This document shows, piece after piece, positions 33,011 to 44,727 of a stretch of 64,000 nucleotides of DNA; positions within the stretch are counted from its first letter, which is position 1; the number at the start of each line of letters is the position of its first letter. The translations under genes were made by a program, and so were the position numbers. Under the pieces are notes generated by a model, which saw nothing but the letters and a program-made list of their open reading frames with translations, searched no databases and was not told the DNA's origin. The DNA is from Diphasiastrum complanatum (Eukaryota > Streptophyta > Lycopodiopsida > Lycopodiales > Lycopodiaceae). Location of the stretch: positions 18,802,967 to 18,866,966 of the forward strand of contig CM055102.1 in the NCBI GenBank assembly GCA_029204225.1. The letters are read 5' to 3'.

Positions 33011-33940
33011 TGGATCTAGCCTTGAAGCGATACGGTTTGTTTTGTTTGTCCTTTCTTTTTGTTGTTGATTATGAGAACAAACTATGTTGTCCTTTCATTG
33101 ATTCAAAAAGTATGTGATGTAGAATCATCATTTGCCCCTACACAAGCAATACTAGTTGACACTGATGAGGACAATGATGAAGATATTGACGAGTGGGATT
33201 TTGATGACTTCTAGAAATGGCATGTATAAATAAGTCAGCTAGCTTTCTTATTAGCTTGGATGTGCTTCTCTATATCCATGCTTGCAAGAATCCAATCACT
33301 TGTCATCCTATGCAGAGTCATTGGCAAAAGCAATGGGAAACAAGGATGTTGCAAAAATATCCCCGAGCAAAAAAAGTTCTCGTGCTTGTATTTATGTGGA
33401 TGACGAGTGTGAGGATGAATAGACTATAGATACAACATAGTTAAACATTTGATGTGCTATGTGGATTTTTTTTGGAAGACCATTTTCATTGCATGGTTCC
33501 TTTTGGAAGATCAGATTCGTATGCTTCAGATTACATGGTTTACTCTTTGTTACAATGATTTTATGCTTAACGTATTTGGTCTATTTTGTGCTACCATTTT
33601 CAAAAGCAATGATCAAAAAATTGGAGAATCTGAAATCTTTTCTAACGAATTTTATACAAATTATTTTGCAAAACACAATAACCTCTATCTGTATTTTGGA
33701 ATGGCTATTCAACCATATTGTTAGAAAATTTGAAACGCACAAACAATGGTAGTTAAAATGAAAATGGTGAAGTAGATGCCACAACCTGGACGGTGGTCAA
33801 AGTAGATAGTCTCTTGATCTTTCTGATGTTGATGGACTCGACTAAAATCTCTGTAACTCTTTCTTTATGGTGCATCAAATTACCCATAACTAATGGTCTT
33901 GACAATTAATGATACTGATAAAAAAAAGCTCGCAAAACTC
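33011..33940. other. Non-coding right part of the MULE
   Basis: No frame of recognisable family lies between the transposase-like exons and the right inverted repeat. Short open stretches (for example 33449-33752) look like chance. The sequence is AT-rich. Confidence 0.4.
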
Positions 33941-33972
33941 ACACTCTATTTACTCGCAAATTGTCTAGAGTC

Positions 33973-35310
33973 CTTCTCTGCACGCTCCTTGAAGATTTTG
34001 AAGCAGTTGAAGGCTTCTAATTTCTTCTTTATGAAATACACCATGGTCCTTCTAGAAAATTCATCAATAAAGGTTATAAAATACTTGGCATCCTTCAGCG
34101 AAGGATTTTTCATCGGGCCACAAATATCTGAATGTACAACATCTAGAAATCCTCTAGCAATGTGCTGATGGCTTGATTTAAAAGATTTCATAGTCTGTTT
34201 ACCAACTAGATGGTCTTGGCAGACAGGTAACTCGACTCTTTCGCGAGGATAGTCGAGATCAAGAACAATAGATTGTCTAGACATTCGTTGTACAACAGCA
34301 TGATTTAAATGACCAAGTCTATAATGCCAAAGTAAATCTTTATTTGAATGAATTGAAGTACTGAGAGCCTGACCAGAGGCGAAAAAGCAATGACTCAATT
34401 TGTACAAGTATCCATGCCTCTTTCCGAGTGCTAGGATCTTGCCTGTCCTATCAACTACTTTACACTGATCACATTCAAATTCTACTCTGTGTCCTAGATC
34501 TGTGATTCTGCTTATAGAGAGCAGATTCGTAGATAAATTTGGTACATAAAGGACTTCAGAGAGTAGCTTAGACTGATCATTGGCAAAGCTTAATTTTATA
34601 GCGCCTTTACCTTTAATAGCTTGTGTGCTATTGTCACCAAGGTGGACATATTGCTAGGTACTATAAGGTGTATAAGACTCAAAACAACCAATGAGGCTAG
34701 TCATATGTTGAGTGGCTCCAGAATCCAGGAACCAAGAACTGTCGCCAGATGCTCCTTGATGGCAGGTCATGAAGGCATCAAAATTCGTTTCTTGAATAGG
34801 CTGTGGAGATTCTGCAGCTGCATTTGCCACTTGATTCGACTACTCCTTGTTGTTGTTCTTCGCTTGAAGTATTCGGCAGTCTTGTATTTTGTGGTGGTTT
34901 TGTTGCAAAACAACTTCTTCTTTGTTTGTGGATTCGACTATTCCTTGTGCTGAGCTGGTTTCTGGTCTGGCTTTGATTGCTTCGGGCCTTTCATCTACTT
35001 TTGCTTTGTCCTGCTCTTGTTGGTGTACAAGGCGTGAGAATCAGTTGAGGAACTTGAGGCGTCGTTCCTCCACGTGTCTTCTTGGCAACAACCTAGTAAT
35101 GACTATCGAAAGAGTCAATTCTGGATGAGTCGTGATGATCTTCACCCAGCTGTCGTAAGAGCTTGGCAATCTTGTAAACAGTTTCATCAATGCATCTTGA
35201 TCGTCAATGACAGATCCAAAAGCGGCTATTTGTCTTAGCAGGTTCTTGAATTGATTAATGTGGTGCTACAGAGAATCACCATTCGTCATTTTGAGGGAGT
35301 AGGAATAATT
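33973..35310 (-). pseudogene. copia F gag end, protease, pre-integrase and integrase N-terminus
   Basis: Minus-strand order: a gag segment (HHINQFKNLLRQIAAFGSVI), a degenerate basic region, the protease motif SWFLDSGATQHMT, then LLSISRITDLGHRVEFECDQ, LWHYRLGHLNHAVVQRMS and the first integrase Asp in VVHSDICGPMKNPSLKDAKY. Gag is truncated at its N-terminus near 35310, and several stops are present. Coding ends at the target-site copy of the MULE (33973-33981). The rest of integrase resumes at 30431. Confidence 0.9.
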
Positions 35311-35601
35311 TGTCACGAATAGCAAGACAAATTTTGTGTCGCGAATGATTTGCAAAGAGCTAGACTGTGCTCGTATGATAATCAGTTGTGAATTATTCGC
35401 GAAAGACAAGACTAAATATTAGTCGTGCTAAAAACAGATTACCAAATTGAGCAACTAGAAAAGTCAGACAGAATGTATAATGATAAGCATAACATAATTG
35501 ACACAAATCTGAACACAGAACAAAAAGTTGTTATCAGAATGAGTATATCAAATATACATGGCGACAATGTGGTAGAGCACAAGACAATAGCAGGCAAAAC
35601 T
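35311..35601. other. Non-coding segment with foldback sequence between copia F gag and 5' LTR
   Basis: It replaces the expected gag N-terminus. AATTTGTC and GACAAATT form an 8-base perfect inverted pair at 35318-35344. A wider imperfect pair (TTGTGTCGCGAATGATT near 35335 and AATTATTCGCGAAAGACAAG near 35391) brackets about 40 bases. It could be a small foldback insertion. Confidence 0.35.
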
Positions 35602-36033
35602 GCGTGCTCTATGAGGCTAATTCAAACTGTAAAGGAATGAAACCTTATTACTGACAAAATAAAGAATCAATGCATAGAGCATCTACTTTTGTCTATCTCT
35701 GATAAGCTTCTCTTTTTCGTTCTCTCTCACTGATGAATACGCAAATGGTATGCAATATATACACATAATGTTATAGGTGTGCAGATGAAGAAAGTACAAG
35801 GTGAATGTATTGTCTGTAGAAGATTGTGGGTGGCTGCAGTCATTGTCCAGTCTGTTAGCGCAGCTGCATGAGCGTGACGAGTGTGTGACGTCAGCCTTTG
35901 CTTTTCGTCTTTTCATCGCATGTGAGAATTTGCATGTTAATATGCAGACTATGCGACAACGCGAGTATATATGCAGCATGAATGGAGGCAGATTAAAATG
36001 GGATTTAGGTGACTAGAGAAAATAAATCCAACA
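35602..36033 (-). repeat. 5' LTR of copia F
   Basis: This is the direct counterpart of 27640-28072 and ends (minus-strand start) with TGTTGGATTTATTTTCTC at 36033. Beyond it, gypsy G coding resumes immediately. Confidence 0.9.
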
Positions 36034-37830
36034 AACAGTGAGACAAGTAAAGTCTTTTTTTAGGTTTTACACTTTTCTTCAAGAGTTTATTGAGGATTAT
36101 GCTAAGTTAGCAACACCGCTTGATAATATGACAAAAGGAATTGTTAATAAAAAGAAAAAGAGAAATCAATCTAGTCCGCCTATTGTTTGGAACGAGGAAT
36201 TGAATCAGTGTTTTGAGAAACTTAAAACAATGATTGTTTTAGCTCGCGTGTTACAAATTGCAAATCTAGATTTACCTTACGTCGTGAGAACGGACGCAAG
36301 TGATGTTGCTGTTGGAGTAGTTCTATTACAAATGGATAGGCCACTAGCGTTTGAGAGCAAAACATTCACTGGTCTTCAGTTGCGTTATACTACGCAGGAA
36401 AAGGAATGGTTTATTGTAGTCCATGCACTTAAAACCTGGAGACACTACTTGTATCGTAGTAAGTTTGTAGTGTATACGGATCACCAGCCTCTTAGGTATT
36501 TTTGTAATCAACATGACCTTGGGGGGAGAAAAGTTGGGCTGAATTGATGCAAGAATTCGATCATAAAATCTGTTACATAAGAGGCAGCTTTAATCAAGTT
36601 GCAGATGCTCTTAGTCGGATTGGTGAACTGAACAAGTTGTCATTCACCCAGATTTCTACGGATCTATATCTTTCGTTGAGAGGAATATGAATCTGATTTC
36701 CACATTAGGACCATTGTTCAAACTAGAAGAAATGTGGACAGTGTTGAGTCGGAAACACAGGGGACTCATCTAACTAAGAAAGATAAGAAGATTGTGGAAT
36801 GGTTCACCATTCAAGATCGATTACTATTTCGGAATGAAAAATTTTGCATACCTGGTGATGATAAGCTCAAACGGAAGACTTTGTTTGAATGTCATGACAT
36901 ACCCTGTGCAAGACATCCTGGTATACACAAGACTCTAGACTTGGTTAAGAGAGAATTTTATTGGCCAAAGCTCAAGCCATATGTTAAGTCATATGTTGTT
37001 AAATGCAAGCCCTATCAACTAGCAAAGGCTGAATGCCATAAGGCTGGTGGTTTGTTGCATCTGTTAGATATCCCAGATAAGAAATGGGAAAGCATATCTA
37101 TGGATTTTGTAGTTGGACTTCCAAAGACCCAATGACAAAATGATTCTATTTGGGTTGTAGTGGATCGGTTAACTAAGTTAGCTGCATTCATATCACTCAA
37201 GTCAACTATAAAGGCTTCTGATTTAGCCCAGATCTTTGTTGAAAGATTATTTCGGTTGTATGGTCTGCCAAGTGACATTGTTAGTGATAGAGATCCTAAG
37301 TTCAAAGGTGACTTTTGGTCAGTAGTATTCCATAAAATGAAAACTTCTTTGAGTTTAAGTTCTTCTAATCATCCTGAATCAGATGGCCAGACAGAAAGGA
37401 CTAATCAAACTATGGATGATATTTTGAGGACGTATGTTTCTCACAGGCAATCTCATTGGGAAGATTACCTCCCATTGGTTGAGTTTGCATATAATACTAG
37501 AAAACATTATGTTATAGGTTACAGTCCTTTTATGCTTATGTACGGTTTTCAACCTAGATCTCCAGTAAATGTTGAGACGAAGTCTATTAAGATCTAGAAG
37601 GTTGCAGATTTTTTGCATGATATGCAAGAAATGTTGCAAGTGGCTAAGGATAGTATCCAAAGTGCTCAGGATAGAGCTAAACACTATACCAATCTTAAGA
37701 GATCTCCAAGAGATTTTAAAGTTGATGACTGGATATATCTTAACATTCCAAAAGATTCTAAGATGTTACATACAGGGAAGCATTTTAAGGTTCCTGAAAA
37801 TAGTTGGATCCTTTATGAACAATAGAACAC
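36034..37830 (+). pseudogene. gypsy G pol: RNase H and integrase
   Basis: The frame opens with RQVKSFFRFYTFLQEFIEDY followed by ATPLDNMTKG, the region just after gypsy reverse transcriptase. RNase H follows with VVRTDASDVAVGVVLLQ, TQEKEWFIVVHALKTWRHYL and VVYTDHQPLRYF. After a stop near 36546 come the zinc-binding region (HPGIHKTLDLVKREFYWPKL) and the integrase core, with MDFVVGLP (Asp), LPSDIVSDRDPKFKG (Asp) and ESDGQTERTNQTM (Glu). The zinc motif reads CKPYQ instead of CxxCQ, so one ligand is lost. Stops at 37134 and 37597 and the missing protease and reverse transcriptase show that it is dead. Confidence 0.9.
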
Positions 37831-38552
<722 letters not shown>

Positions 38553-38739
38553 TGGTCAGCGAGTGTCATCGCCCACCCAATAAAAAATGTTTTGTTTGCC
38601 ATAACTCTTATAATACTGAAGCCATGGAAAATTCTTGCTGACATGCTGAAGTTAGAATACACCTGCTCGCATATACCACAAAAAAAAACATGTTATGTGG
38701 ACTTCTAGGCATTACATTTTCCATTTCAGAGATTAGTTT

Positions 38740-39030
38740 CAAGATTTTTGTGCATTGGCTAGTGCCCACCCAATAAATGTTTCAAGATTTTTGTGCATTG
38801 TTCGGTGAGTGTCAAAACAATATACGACATTTTTTTTCATTATGATATAGCTGCTATGAATATATAGAAAATAGCTCAAAACCCTGAGTAAATCTTTGTT
38901 GTTGTCACTTTTTATTTCTTCTGGTTTTGTGGGCCGCGTGATTACATGCTCATTGGTGTTGTCACTTATTTTTTTCTTCTAGTTTTGTGGGTCGCGTAAT
39001 TACATGCAAGGACGCCATTGCTTATCAATG
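38740..39030 (+). repeat. Short local duplications left of a hairpin-CTAG end
   Basis: TTTCAAGATTTTTGTGCATTG occurs twice near 38730 and 38780. A segment of about 65 bases (GTTGTCACTT...TTTGTGGG(C/T)CGCGT(G/A)ATTACATGC) is tandemly duplicated at 38897-39007. Confidence 0.75.
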
Positions 39031-39048
39031 ACGGACACACTTTACTAG
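39030..39048 (+). repeat. Hairpin-CTAG end, + orientation, decayed hairpin
   Basis: CCATTGCTTATCAATGACGG, then ACACACTTTACTAGT, align base for base with the canonical CCATTGCCCGTCAACGACGG, then GCACTCTTTACTAGT. CTAG occupies 39045-39048 and is followed by T and (TA)n. Several stem pairs are lost. Confidence 0.6.
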
Positions 39049-39067
39049 TATGTATATATATATATAT

Positions 39068-39161
<94 letters not shown>
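39049..39161. repeat. (TA)n-(CA)n-(TG)n inverted microsatellite
   Basis: TA repeats lead into (CA)n from 39070, which switches at a CGTG near 39111 into (TG)n to 39161. The tract is therefore a near-perfect inverted repeat of roughly 45-base arms. Confidence 0.95.
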
Positions 39162-39164
<3 letters not shown>

Positions 39165-39300
39165 CTTGCATACACTTTTGTATGCATGGGTGAGGGACCC
39201 CATGCATCCTCCTCCCTCACCCATGCATACACTTTTTTTAACTAAAAAAAGATGGGGAGGAGGAGGCATGTATGGAAAAAAGCATGCATGGCCCTCCTCC
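39165..39300 (-). repeat. Repeat module X, copy 4 (reverse complement)
   Basis: TGTATGCATGGGTGAGG, its near inverse CCTCACCCATGCATACAC, and TTAACTAAAAAAAGATGGGG followed by AGG and GCATGTATGG are the reverse complement of the tail of module X at 12000-12060. Its position next to a right-facing CTAG end mirrors the arrangement at 12 kb. Confidence 0.65.
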
Positions 39301-39398
39301 CCATGCATGCATGCATATTGGCCACCTTTATTAACCACATTATTGGCCAACTTTCCCGTCAATGACTAAAGGGCCAATTCTCTCCAGGGATGTTGTGG

Positions 39399-39504
<106 letters not shown>

Positions 39505-39669
39505 GATAATGATTCATTAACCATATGTATAGTTGTCACAAAAGCCATATACTTCCAAGTACAACAGTTTTTCTAATTAGCTCACTGGACTAGCTCACTA
39601 AATTATGAAATGACCATAAGCAATGTGGTAAGAAAGCATGCATCCAACAATCCACACTAAATCTGGCTT

Positions 39670-40075
39670 TAAATCGCTGGTATGACACAACCATCAGATC
39701 GCTGGTAGGACAACCTTTTATTGATCGTTGGTAGAACAACCTTTTATTGATCGCTGGTGGGATAACTACATTATGAGCTATTTCCTAGTCATCATTCATA
39801 CTACATATATGATTTTCATATAGCAAGTGGATATTTATAAAAATAACACATGTAAAATCAGATTCAAACTAAGAACCAGTGCTGAGCTACAAGCATTATT
39901 CATGTTCAAATTCGTAGTACCAAATCGTTGGTTGACTACAAGGATATGCTCAAAAACACCTTTAACAAATCATACAATCACATGTAGATTCAAGCTAAGA
40001 ACTAGTGCTGAGCTACAAGCATTATTCATGTCAGAAAAGCCAGCACATTTGTAGTACCAAATTCTTGGTAGACTA
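39670..40075 (+). repeat. Two local tandem/direct repeats
   Basis: A unit of about 31 bases, GATCG(C/T)TGGTAG(A/G)ACAACCTTTTATT, repeats about three to four times at 39672-39770. A segment of about 75 bases (GATTCAA(A/G)CTAAGAACCAG, then TGCTGAGCTACAAGCATTAT) occurs at about 39858 and again at about 39988. Confidence 0.8.
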
Positions 40076-41287
40076 AAATGCTTTTGATCTGGAAAGATAC
40101 ATTAACAGAGGACGAGGCTAGATCTTTTGTTGCACAAAGTGTCTTAGCTATTGAGTCCATCCATGAGCAATTTGTCTCTACAAGTAAGATCTAGGGAGCA
40201 GTTGCTATTCAATTCAGTGCTCGCCATAGTGAGTTTGCTTTCTCAAATGTAGATAGCATGTCTGACACTAGAAATACACCATCTTAATCCGAGAAGCAGG
40301 TAGTGGACTTGATGAAACTATATAAATTGAATCAATGCATTTTGCAGTACTATAGAGCCAACCATGAAACGCTCAATCTTAACCCAAGAAGCGGTAGTGG
40401 ACTTAGAATGAACTTGGCATCAACGTTGAGTCGATCGACTTTTGATCAAAATATATAAATTGAAGTGACGCAATTTTATTTACGGAGCATATAAGTGCCA
40501 AATAGTGGAGTTTGCATGGCCATTTTGTACATAAATGCCTAGAAAATTGACCCGTTTAGAAAAGTTGGAATGAATCAACACGACTTAGGAACTAAAATTG
40601 CAAATAGATAAGTTTACTTCTAAAATGCCAAAATGCTCTTTTATCTCTAAATATTTCAGTCTTGATGTGCTCCAAAGATACCCTAAACCCTAAACCCGCT
40701 TTTTTCTCTTCATGCTAAGACTTTTGCTTATCTGAACCTACTGAGATAAAAGCTTTTGTGGCACAAATCAGCTACTTTTAAAACGTCAAAATGCTATGTA
40801 ATCTAAAAAGTTCGTTTGAATTATCATTTAGGCTCATATTTTGTGACCTTTCAAATTCATAGTGTGCAAACTAATTTCTTGCATGAAAATTTATGTATTA
40901 GTTTCATCAGTTTCAAATGATAACTATGCGAGAAATTAGTTTATGCCCGTCTACTTACTAGATTGGAGACTCCTAACACAAAAGTAGATAGCACCAGTCA
41001 ATGAGTCAACTCCCTTAGATTATAACCTGTATTCGGAATCACTCCCCAGAAGCTGTATTCTACTATTTACATTGTTGTGAACCCACACCATCAAGAGTGC
41101 TAAGGTGGATCCAAAGGGAACTGGGCGCGATGGCTTCTTGTTGAATCTGTAGTATAAAGAGTTTTATATTTTTAAAAAGGTTTTAAGAAAGAAAATTATA
41201 TTTTTATCTTGGAGTCTATTAAAAGGGATAAAAAAAGGATGGCTCTTTGTTGACAAAGTTAGAAAAAATAGTTTTTTCCTATCCGCT
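40076..41287. other. Anonymous interval with a short telomere-like motif
   Basis: No gene recognised. CCCTAAACCCTAAACCC at about 40681-40697 matches a little over two copies of the plant telomere repeat (CCCTAAA). A phrase AAGCGG(T)AGTGGACTT recurs at 40300 and 40390. The rest is AT-rich. Confidence 0.5.
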
Positions 41288-42330
41288 TCAAACTTCTAAG
41301 GCTTGAAATCTTTTTTCAAACTTCATGTTGTAGCAGTTGGACATATTGACATTGTCTACTCTTTGATGATGTGAGCTACCCTCATATTCAATCTTCTCTT
41401 CTTCTAATTCTATTTCATCCAAACGTGGAGGCCTCAAATTACCCCCAATTTGGTCTTGTACGATCGTAGGAATCTCATCATTTCCATTTGTACCTCCTTC
41501 TCCCATCATTTCGACATCATTTGGAGTTTGGATGAGTGGTTCAACTTCTTCCAAAACGTCGTCTAGAAGAGATATTAGTCATTGGTGATGTGCAATAGGC
41601 CAACTTTGATTAAAACCAACATGTGTTGCACATAAATATCTTGTATGAAGTTGGATCACATACCACCATCTTGGGTGTATATGATCTGGATGGAATATAA
41701 TCTATCAAAGAATTAAACAAAATTAAGTTAGTCCTATAAGATTGAGACATAAATAATTGGATTGCGAATATTAATGACATTGGAATTCTAGAGTCTCACT
41801 TGTTCACAATGTCGTGACAATGCTAAAGTGTCATGAGAATCCATCGATATACATTTTGTTGAGTCAATTTGACAAAACTTTGAGTTATCATTTCTAATCG
41901 TGGCGTTGCTTCCACGATAGATGACCTTAAACCATTTTACGCCAAAAATAAAATATTTGTCGTTAGTCTCGTAATCGACTTCATAAATATGTTACAATGT
42001 GTTGACATAGTCTAGGTCGCCCGAAATGACATTAGGGTCCCTTGCACTAGAACGACTCTCTTGTTAAACGCTGGCCATTATACCACAATCATATGTATGT
42101 CGCTTGTTGTCAACTCTCTCAACACGGTAATGGTGTCCATATGCCCACATGACAGTGTATGATGTATACTAAAACACAAAAAAAAAAAAACAAATGTGTG
42201 TAATTAGAATTGTACTATTCATATATTTAGTACAAAGACAAAACTTCACAAAAACAATATTACACTAACCTTCCATCCACATCCACGAACAGATTTCCAT
42301 TCTAATTCGGTTACTTCTTGTCCGTTTTTG
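41288..42330 (-). pseudogene. CACTA transposon ORF with DUF4216 domain (C-terminal half)
   Basis: Minus-strand exon-like pieces read ASKNGQEVTELEWKSVRGCG (ending at GTTAG near 42270), YTVMWAYGHHYRVERVDNKR and HTYDCGIMAS, and after a stop KYFIFGVKWFKVIYRGSNAT, DSHDTLALSRHCEQV, then RWWYVIQLHTRYLCATHVG and a 89-residue acidic tail. This order corresponds to the DUF4216 region of plant CACTA (En/Spm) transposon proteins. Several stops show decay. The tail is shared with the fragment at 190-475. Confidence 0.75.
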
Positions 42331-42544
42331 GATGCTTTTAGCATCATATCAAAAACTCATTCACGAGAGCATTTTGAAGGTAAAGGGTCCAAAGGTTTGT
42401 CGTTCCCCAATGCCCTTCTTCTTCTTCGATCGATATTTCTTCTTCGTTTCAATGTTATGTTTCTTTCCTTTTTGGTTCATACCTTGAAATCCACTTTTCC
42501 ATTTGTACACACAATTATATAATATAAATGTGTCAATTTTCTCT

Positions 42545-42696
42545 TTTAATTGAGGTAAAGTCTCTTTTGCACACCATTTCCTTGTGGTACTTCACCCTTA
42601 ACACGTTCATCTTCTTCTTCACACCACATTTTTTGACTTGCAGGATGCAATTGTGAGATTATTTCGGTGATATAAAACAAAGATTCTTGTACAAGC

Positions 42697-42700
<4 letters not shown>
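42545..42700 (-). pseudogene. CACTA ORF segment directly after the DUF4218 domain
   Basis: WLVQESLFYITEIISQLHPA followed by SQKMWCEEEDERVKGEVPQG is the sequence expected immediately C-terminal to DUF4218 in CACTA proteins. It begins at a (TA)n tract. The preceding part of the same protein ends in (TA)n at about 47700, so the two were separated by the 42779-47579 element. Confidence 0.75.

Positions 42701-42778
<78 letters not shown>
42701..42778. repeat. (TA)n-(CA)n flank of the inverted-end element, left side
   Basis: (TA)n to 42753 passes into (CA)n and stops at the CTAG end. The mirror arrangement, (GT)n then (TA)n, lies at 47580-47700. Confidence 0.95.
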
Positions 42779-42779
<1 letters not shown>

Positions 42780-42859
42780 TAGTGAAGAGTGCTCGTCGTT
42801 GACGAGCAATGGAGGCCGATCTAGGTGGTGGCCGATGATTTGGATGATGGCCGATCTCG

Positions 42860-43350
42860 CACATCTCGCATCTCGAATATCTAAAATCGAGTCTTTGAAA
42901 AAATTCAAGCCTTCGAAAAATTTTGAGTTTTTTGAAAAATTCGACTTGGCAGTACAAAGAGTCCTTCGATCATTTGGAAAAATTCAAGTTGACAGTTCGA
43001 TCCATCAAAAAAATTTGAGTCATTAAAAATTCGTGTCTTTGGAAAAATTCGATCCATTGCAAAAATTTGAATCTTTGTAAAAATTTGAGTCTTTCCAAAA
43101 TGACTGGATTTGACCATTTTCTGGTCGATGACGGGCAATGGCGGACGTGCGTCGATGGCAGACGTGCATGCGTACGTGCCCTAATGGCTTTCCTTCTGGC
43201 ACAAAAGACGTTTTCAGGCAATGACATCATCACAAAAACCTCTGGGTGGCAGCTTGTAGTCGAGACATGTGGATAATGCTTAGAGTGAACGATTGATGAT
43301 TAAAGGCGGACATAATTAGATTCGGCCAAAATTTTGTCAGCCAGTCATTT
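42860..43350. repeat. GAGTCTTTGGAAAAATTC minisatellite and shared end-module block
   Basis: About ten degenerate units of GAGTCTTTGAAAAAATTC-like sequence run from 42888 to 43100. A block shared with 12955-13050 follows (GTCGAGACATGTGGATAATG, ATTCGGCCAAAATTTTGTCA). Confidence 0.8.
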
Positions 43351-44335
43351 GGGGGCACTTAAAATATATATATATATATAAGAAGACCAAGGGGAGCCAG
43401 GGGATTTTCGAGGGAGGGCTGAGGGGGGCCGACGGAGGGGTGAGGGGCCCAAATGTCTAAGTTGGGTACATCTATTCTATATATATATATATATATATGA
43501 ATTTTCTATTTTAATGTCAATAATGGAAAATGTAAGCCCTATTATCTTTTGTACATTATCCAAAACCTGCACCTACATTGAGCATGTGCACACGATCAGA
43601 AATTTACAATTATACCTAGACCTAGATTCAGATGAGTGTCAAGACTTGTGTGATGACGAGAATGATGTAAATGATGAGAATGATCTATGATTATTAATAT
43701 TTGAATTCACTTGCACTCATTTTTATTTTATATTCATCGCAATATTTTTTATGTATACTTTTATAGATAGAGTTGAATGTGATAATTATAATAATTGAAC
43801 CTTGCGATTATGTCCTATTTCAGAATGTCACCACATATTCCCTCCCTGCGGCGTGTAGGTTTTTCCATGCAAGTTGGAAAGATTAGAACCTCGCCTTTAA
43901 AGGAAAAAAAGTAAGGGCTACACACCTTCTTAGACTTGGGAATTTTAATTATCTACATTTCACCTTTGCATATTAACTAATTGCTAGTGTATGCGGTAAA
44001 ATAAGATATTGCTTTGAACAAAATGAAAATTATGAATTACATTTAATTTCTTACTATGTTAGATAACGTATTCCAATAATAATAAAAATTGAAACAACAC
44101 AAATTCACCGGTAAACTCACTTGAAGCTTAAATGCAAATGCGCGATTGCTCGCTCTTGAAATGCTTGCTCTCTTTTTTTTGAATATTTTTGTCACATGCA
44201 CAAGCAATTAAAAAATAACACTATATTACACAATTGAACCATTGTTATAAGCAAATTCAAACATACAAATCAAACATACAATTACCATCAAACACTATCT
44301 AGTCATCTACTACTCTAAATCTTAATCAAAACACA
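43351..44335. other. AT-rich interval inside the 4.8-kb element
   Basis: Two short (TA)n runs (about 43362-43380 and 43478-43497) bracket a G-rich stretch of about 90 bases (GGGGAGCCAGGGGATTTTCG). The remainder is AT-rich with no recognisable gene. Confidence 0.5.
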
Positions 44336-44336
44336 C

Positions 44337-44686
<350 letters not shown>

Positions 44687-44727
44687 CAAAATGCAAAACA
44701 CAACACATACACACTTCCATTAAAAAT

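Larger units (their letters stand above)
30432..33972 (-). mobile_element. Mutator-like (MULE) transposon inserted in copia F integrase
   Basis: The ends are inverted: the left reads GGGGCCTGACAAATTGCGAG, the right in reverse complement GACTCTAGACAATTTGCGAG, and both continue TAAAT. The flanks are CTCCTCTGC (30423-30431) and CTTCTCTGC (33973-33981), a 9-base target duplication with one mismatch, the size typical of Mutator elements. Inside, the minus strand carries transposase-like exons and a SWIM zinc finger. The element splits the copia F integrase between two residues that are adjacent in related copies, so it arrived after copia F. Confidence 0.8.
27640..36033 (-). mobile_element. Ty1/copia element F, full span with both LTRs, nested in gypsy G
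   Basis: Direct LTRs (about 27640-28072 and 35602-36033) bracket copia coding on the minus strand: gag to mid-integrase at 33973-35310 and mid-integrase to RNase H at 28085-30431. The coding is split by a Mutator-like insertion at 30432-33972. Hand alignment of 412 LTR positions shows about 31 differences, so the copy is old. Gypsy G gag lies on its left and gypsy G RNase H on its right. The missing gypsy protease and reverse transcriptase show that the site also suffered a deletion. Confidence 0.9.

Noticed and set aside
42546-42957. Frames containing (IY)n stretches joined to VCVCV or other peptides
   Set aside because: The IY and VC parts come from (TA)n and (CA)n repeats. Only the segment at 42545-42700 carries a real CACTA protein remnant.
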